A stretch of DNA of 64,000 bases, taken from positions 304,624,147 to 304,688,146 of the forward strand of contig NC_134455.1 in assembly GCF_047948215.1 (NCBI RefSeq), written 5' to 3'. A program made the position numbers and the translations under genes. Source of the stretch: Lycorma delicatula (taxonomy: Eukaryota; Arthropoda; Insecta; Hemiptera; Fulgoridae). Below the pieces are notes generated by a model. That model was not told the origin of the DNA. It made no database searches and saw only the letters and a program-made list of their open reading frames with translations. Of this stretch, positions 59,810 to 64,000 are shown in pieces (positions within the stretch are counted from its first letter, which is position 1; the number at the start of each line of letters is the position of its first letter).

Positions 59810-60505
59810 TGTGCTTTAACTCTAATGACCCTTCCCGCCTAGCAGCATTAGGTCCGGCATGAGGGGTAGGGTCGCCAGTCGGATTTTTATTTTGGTGTCA
59901 TTCAAATGGGGGTACACCACTGCCGGTTTCCCACCACCGGTTGCGGTCTTTTCTTTTTGGCCCCTAATCTACCTCTCCTCTTGGGTTCTTACGGATCCTT
60001 AGAAGCTTAGGGGATCCGGAGTTCCCCGCTTCCTCACCGCCACATATCCATGCAAATACGGTTGAATGATGACTCCACGAGAGGCTGTCTTTCATCCCCT
60101 CGCCACCCGATCCTTCTTTGAGTTATGGTGCAATATAGTTTTTTATTGACCCAAATTCTCGCTCATCTCGAAGCATAGTTGGTGTTATGTTCTCCACTGT
60201 AACTGGTCCCACTGGCTCTTCACATTTGTGCCTTTCTTGTTTCCATCTGTTACAGTGGAAGACCATATGTTCTGGCGTATCGTTATCGCCACAATAGGGA
60301 AACGCAGTGTCATCTGCCCTTCTTCTGCTACAAGTAATTTCTGAAGCAACCGTGACCGGTCAAGAACTGGGTGAGCCAGAAATATAGCTCATCGAATCCC
60401 CTCCCGATCCATGGTCTAATGTAACAGATAAGTTGCACGTCCACCGCCCCTTGCTCGATTTCTCCCAGCGCGTCTGCCACTCTGTGAACTTTTCCTGGTA
60501 CGCTG

Positions 60506-60528
60506 GTACTAGACTGAGTGTCTAGTAC
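60506..60528. repeat. Perfect hairpin in the post-RT region
   Basis: 9-bp arms (GTACTAGAC / GTCTAGTAC) around TGAGT, within the R1-like LINE. Confidence 0.95.
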
Positions 60529-61104
60529 TTCGTAGATCTTGACACGGTGCCTTCACAGCTACTGCAGTTGAGGAACCCCAGAAATTATCGTTATCGCCTC
60601 TGTCGACACAGAACTATACGCTGACGCAACCCTCAGAGCGATTCTCCTCTGCATGCCTTCCATTGATCGTCTGTTAACCCTATCGGAGGGCACGGGTCCA
60701 TACCGGAGCGTCATATTGTAGCACCGATAATGACGTGCACGTATAATCTTCTTTTAGAGGCCCGAGGCCTCATCGTATTAATCTACTACGATTTTTTATC
60801 ATTTGCTCAGTTTTCATGCAAGCCTTCTTAACGCGGATGGTGAAGAACTGTCTACGGTCGAGCCAAATGCCTAATTATTTGACAGCGTTGGACGGGTAGG
60901 CAGGAGTATCTTCTACTCGGACTTCAATTGGCTACAGTCTTCTTCGTTCTGCCATTTTTAACATTTTCGTTTTTTAGGGGGAAATGTGGAAGCCCTTCTC
61001 CAGCATCCATCCCCTTACCGTCTCTGTGACTGTATTGGCGGCTTCTGCTACCCCTTCTTGTGTCCTCGCTGTCACTAGGAGAGCGAGATCATCCGCAAAT
61101 GGGA

Positions 61105-61144
61105 TTGGGGTAACCCCTTTCGGGTACCGAAAGGGGTACCCCAA
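61105..61144. repeat. Near-perfect hairpin inside the RT catalytic region
   Basis: Arms 61105-61123 and 61127-61144, complementary except for one extra base, with a 3-base loop. It falls between the DVLGL segment and FADDLALL of the R1-like element, where RT proteins have a short conserved-length linker, and adds a run of about 18 bases. Confidence 0.95.
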
Positions 61145-61364
61145 GCACTAGCCCGAGCACTCCATCATATACGAGGTTCCATAACAGGAAGCCCAAGACA
61201 GATCTCTGGGGCACCACACACGTAGCCTGGAATTGTAATTCGGTTGCACCTGTATTGTAAACGAGAATTCTGTTTTCCAAGTATCTTAGCACGATACGCC
61301 TTAAATAATCCCTTATGCCTTTCTTTCTAAGAACAGTGAAAATCTATTCCCATTTCAGGGAATT

Positions 61365-61388
61365 ATTGACGTCAATTTTGACGTCAAT
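61365..61388. repeat. Perfect hairpin in RT motif A
   Basis: 10-bp arms (ATTGACGTCA / TGACGTCAAT) with a 4-base loop. In translation it turns a single IDV into IDVKIDV, as expected of a local duplication. Confidence 0.95.
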
Positions 61389-61990
61389 GAACACCACGAC
61401 GGGTTCACTTCCTAGTGCGCCTCGGGCCAGATGCCATCCTTTCCACCATCATGGTGATCCCCCCCCTTGACTGCATCAACAGTGGATCATCCGGCCCTAA
61501 ATACATATTGCTTATCACTTGGACCTCCCCTGTCTGCAATGTTCTCCGCAAGTCTTGTCACCAACATGCTCTCAAAGAGCTTGCAGAGATTTTTAGTTAA
61601 ACATATCGGTTTAAACGGTCTTGGCGCCTCCTCTGCACCAGGTTTTTTGATCAAGACCAATTTTTCTTTCTTCCACAACAAGGAGATGTGGTTACGATAG
61701 AGCATGTAGTTCATCACTCTGAGCAGTGTCACTGGTGCGATCTCAACCAGAATGCGTGTAATCTCCACTGGGATACCGTCCGTTCTCAGACATTTTTGGA
61801 GCCTCATTCTCCTCCATGCGCTAATGAGCTCGTGCATTTCGAACGTACAATCTCGTCGGCCATTATCTCCTCTCTCAGGGGTCCTGTGACACAGGAAACA
61901 ACGCCTCCACACAGTCGTGTACTTGCCTCTTTGTGAAAGCCGGTACTCTGCGGCCCAGCCGCCTATAACTACAGGGAACTCTTTGTCCTA

Positions 61991-63717
61991 TAATTGTTAA
62001 TGACATAGTACAAATAACGATCAACTCAAAAGTGGAAATTTAAAGGTGAATCAACAAATTATTACTTTATTTGTTTTTAGAGCGTTTTCTGATGTTGGTA
62101 ATTTTTTATAATAGTTTGTATTTTATTTTATTTGATACTGTATAGAAAAATATGAAAGAAACTCTATAGTTTTTTTTTTTTTAAATTCAGTAAATTGTTA
62201 CATTATTAAAACTTCATTTTTTGTTAAATCTTATTAATTGAACTGATTGTTAAATATTTCTTGTAAATGACATAAGCGAAAAAGTAATAAATGAAGGAAG
62301 GAACTTTCTTACACGATCTGTGTTTATATTCTATTCTGTTAAAAATGAACTTTTAACAATTCTTTTTTATTTAATTGTAAAATGTCTGATTATTTGCTTT
62401 CTTTCGTTTTTTTTTTTTGAGTAGAGTAAATTAGAATTTCATTAGGATTAAAATGAAAACGGAAATTTTAATTCTTTTAATTTCAGTCGTCAGTCTGTAT
62501 AACTTATTTAAACCCAGTTATTTACTAAATTAGTACAATTTACTTCAACTTTGGAAACAGTTGGATGAGGACATTATGTCATTATTTTTACCTCATCGTA
62601 ATCTCGAGTACTAAGTACAGTAAATTTAATTAAAATTCGGCTAATTTTTTTTCACTCTAAAGTAGAAAATATTTTTTCTTACTTTAAAACAATATAGAAA
62701 TTGCTAATAAATGCTGAAGTAATAATGTAAAATTTAATATTTATTCTGAAAAGAATTGGTTTAGAGTTTAAACTGCAATATTATCCTTAGTAACAGCTCA
62801 GAATTTAAAGTTTTTTGTACATATTGTTACATACTCGTACCTACATTACAAAAAAATTATTTTGTCATTACCTCGTTTTCAATTTTCTCTCTCCTTTTCT
62901 TAAAAACATTTAGAAGAATGAGTGTCCATAATGTTTCTTAAAAATGAAACCGAATCTTTTTGGTGATAAAATTAATAGAAATTGATGATGACATAAAGTA
63001 AAATCTTGGTCTTGGGTTTACGTAATAGCATTACCCTGACAATTCTTCATCTGTAAATAAATCCATTTTAATTTTTATAGATTATAAACATTATGAAAAC
63101 AACATTATACAAATTGTATCATTACTTTTCCCTTTTTTTTTTGAATAAACAATGTTCAGTTTTCCAGTTATTAATTTGTAAACGAAATAAAAATTTTATG
63201 GAAAACTTAATTTTGTCAGACCCATTTCATTAAATAATGACAATGAAATAAATGTCTTGTTTTTATAATTCAGGACTACAATTATCAGAAACTAAAAAAA
63301 GGTAAACTATTTTTTTTTTGTATCTCTTTAAGTTATATTTTTAAATAGTTACAATATTTTGAACTTTGTTCACGCATTATTGGTTTTTTTATACGTTAGT
63401 TTTATAAGACGTATTTTATGATTATCCTTCCTTGAGGGATAATATATGCGACTTATTTTACATCTCTTTTTTTGTGTGCTTTTAGAGATAAATCTTAGCC
63501 AATTATTTACAACAGTTTCATCAAAACCAATTTAATTCTACTTCTGTGAATTCAACTTTTATCTACCCCTCCTAGATAGAGCATTCTTGGAAATGTTTGA
63601 AATTCTACAATCGATCTAGATTAATTAATTATTTTATCCTCAGTATTACATTAATTTTTTGAGATGACTGCTTTGGTAATTTAGCCCTAAATGGAAATTT
63701 GTAGCATATGAAAAATG
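61991..63717. other. Anonymous AT-rich DNA
   Basis: No feature supported. Confidence 0.4.
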
Positions 63718-63790
63718 CCATGCCTGACCGGGATTAAATCCCGGGACCTCTGAATAAATTGCCGACACGCTACCACTCCGTCAAGGAAAT
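63718..63790 (-). repeat. tRNA-derived SINE head, family 1
   Basis: On the minus strand: GACGGAGTGGTAGCGTGTCGG followed by AGAGGTCCCGGGATTTAATCC and CGGTCAGGCATG. This is the same head as at 13481-13545, with a one-base change in the B box (TTCGAATCC to TTTAATCC). The rest of the element is not evident. Confidence 0.6.
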
Positions 63791-64000
63791 ACGAATTAAA
63801 AATTTAAATGATTTTAAAGGTTGTTGTTACAATTATCAGTAAAGCTATTAAGATGTTAGAATTTTACAATTTTTCCTTCATCTTTATTTTGGAAATTTTT
63901 CTTTAAGGATGAAAATTAACAAACGAGCTCTATCAATTGTGATTTCTATATTAATATTTTTATATTAATTAAATCATTTATTTTTTTTCAAATTAGTTTA
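63791..64000. other. Anonymous AT-rich DNA
   Basis: No feature supported. Confidence 0.4.

Larger units (their letters stand above)
59810..61990 (-). mobile_element. Degenerate R1-like LINE
   Basis: The minus strand from 61912 reads MRLQKCLRTDGIPVEI (pre-RT), KKEKLVLIKKPGAEEAPRPF, KPICLTKNLCKLFESMLVTR (finger motifs, YRPICL with Y changed) and SDKQYVFRAG (usually QFGFR.G). Near 61390-61360 is FIDV..NNSLK (motif A region). At 61292-61150 come LRYLENRILVY, VVPQRSVLGFLLWNLVYD (motif B), and then FADDLALL (motif C, near 61090-61070, frame-shifted). Post-RT remains include PAYPSNAVK.LG and LQYDAPVW. A C-terminal knuckle near 60300 reads FPYCGDNDTPEHMVFHCNRW. The element is GC-rich against its flanks, carries many stops and frame breaks, and contains several short hairpins. 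R1-clade elements often target rDNA; this copy is not in rDNA. Confidence 0.75.

Overview
The window looks like AT-rich nuclear DNA from an insect, most likely a hemipteran. The evidence is one arthropod-type developmental gene exon in the midst of many decayed transposons (Jockey-like, R1-like and RTE-like LINEs, mariner/Tc1 elements, a hAT element and tRNA-derived SINEs). No bacterial-type gene organisation is present. The species cannot be named from the sequence. The hemipteran guess rests on the repeat families and is weak.

The only convincing host gene is a single exon on the minus strand (22788-23431). It encodes the N-terminus and the first one and a half zinc fingers of an odd-skipped family (odd/sob/bowl) transcription factor. 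It ends at a clear splice donor, and the exon with the remaining fingers is not visible at lower coordinates. Everything from about 1 to 22781 is therefore probably intron or 3' flank of this gene. A GC-rich stretch upstream of the start codon (23432-23990) is the likely 5' UTR and promoter area.

Layout: 1-7.5 kb holds a dead hAT element and anonymous AT-rich DNA. 7.5-10.9 kb is a Tc1/mariner-superfamily element with unusually long inverted repeats, split by an antisense LINE. 11-22.8 kb is mostly anonymous, with two tRNA-derived SINE copies. 22.8-24 kb holds the odd-skipped exon and upstream region. 27.6-30.2 kb is a decayed Jockey-type LINE. 31-35 kb is a nest of insertions: a two-unit repeat containing a truncated LINE with a 13-bp target duplication and a mariner with both inverted repeats and TA duplication; the mariner in turn contains one copy of a 330-bp repeat. 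38.4-39.9 kb is a broken copy of an uncharacterised arthropod multicopy protein family. 40.6-45.5 kb holds three more LINE pieces, one carrying a SINE-like insertion with a 14-bp target duplication. 48.1 kb is an RTE-like tail. 51.3-54.9 kb is the youngest-looking element: a LINE with 11-bp target duplications, an (ATTCC)n tail and one open 848-codon reading frame in which a gag-like N-terminus is fused directly to reverse transcriptase, without zinc knuckles or endonuclease. 55-56.8 kb holds a Tc1-like element and another LINE tail, 57.2 kb a foldback MITE, and 59.8-62 kb an R1-like LINE.

The most unusual theme is that several LINE and transposon copies carry short, perfect or near-perfect inverted repeats with tiny loops inside their coding or 3' regions. 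Three of them abut one another at the gag-RT junction of the 848-codon ORF. They look like snap-back (template-switch) insertions and may record how these elements are mutated or deleted.
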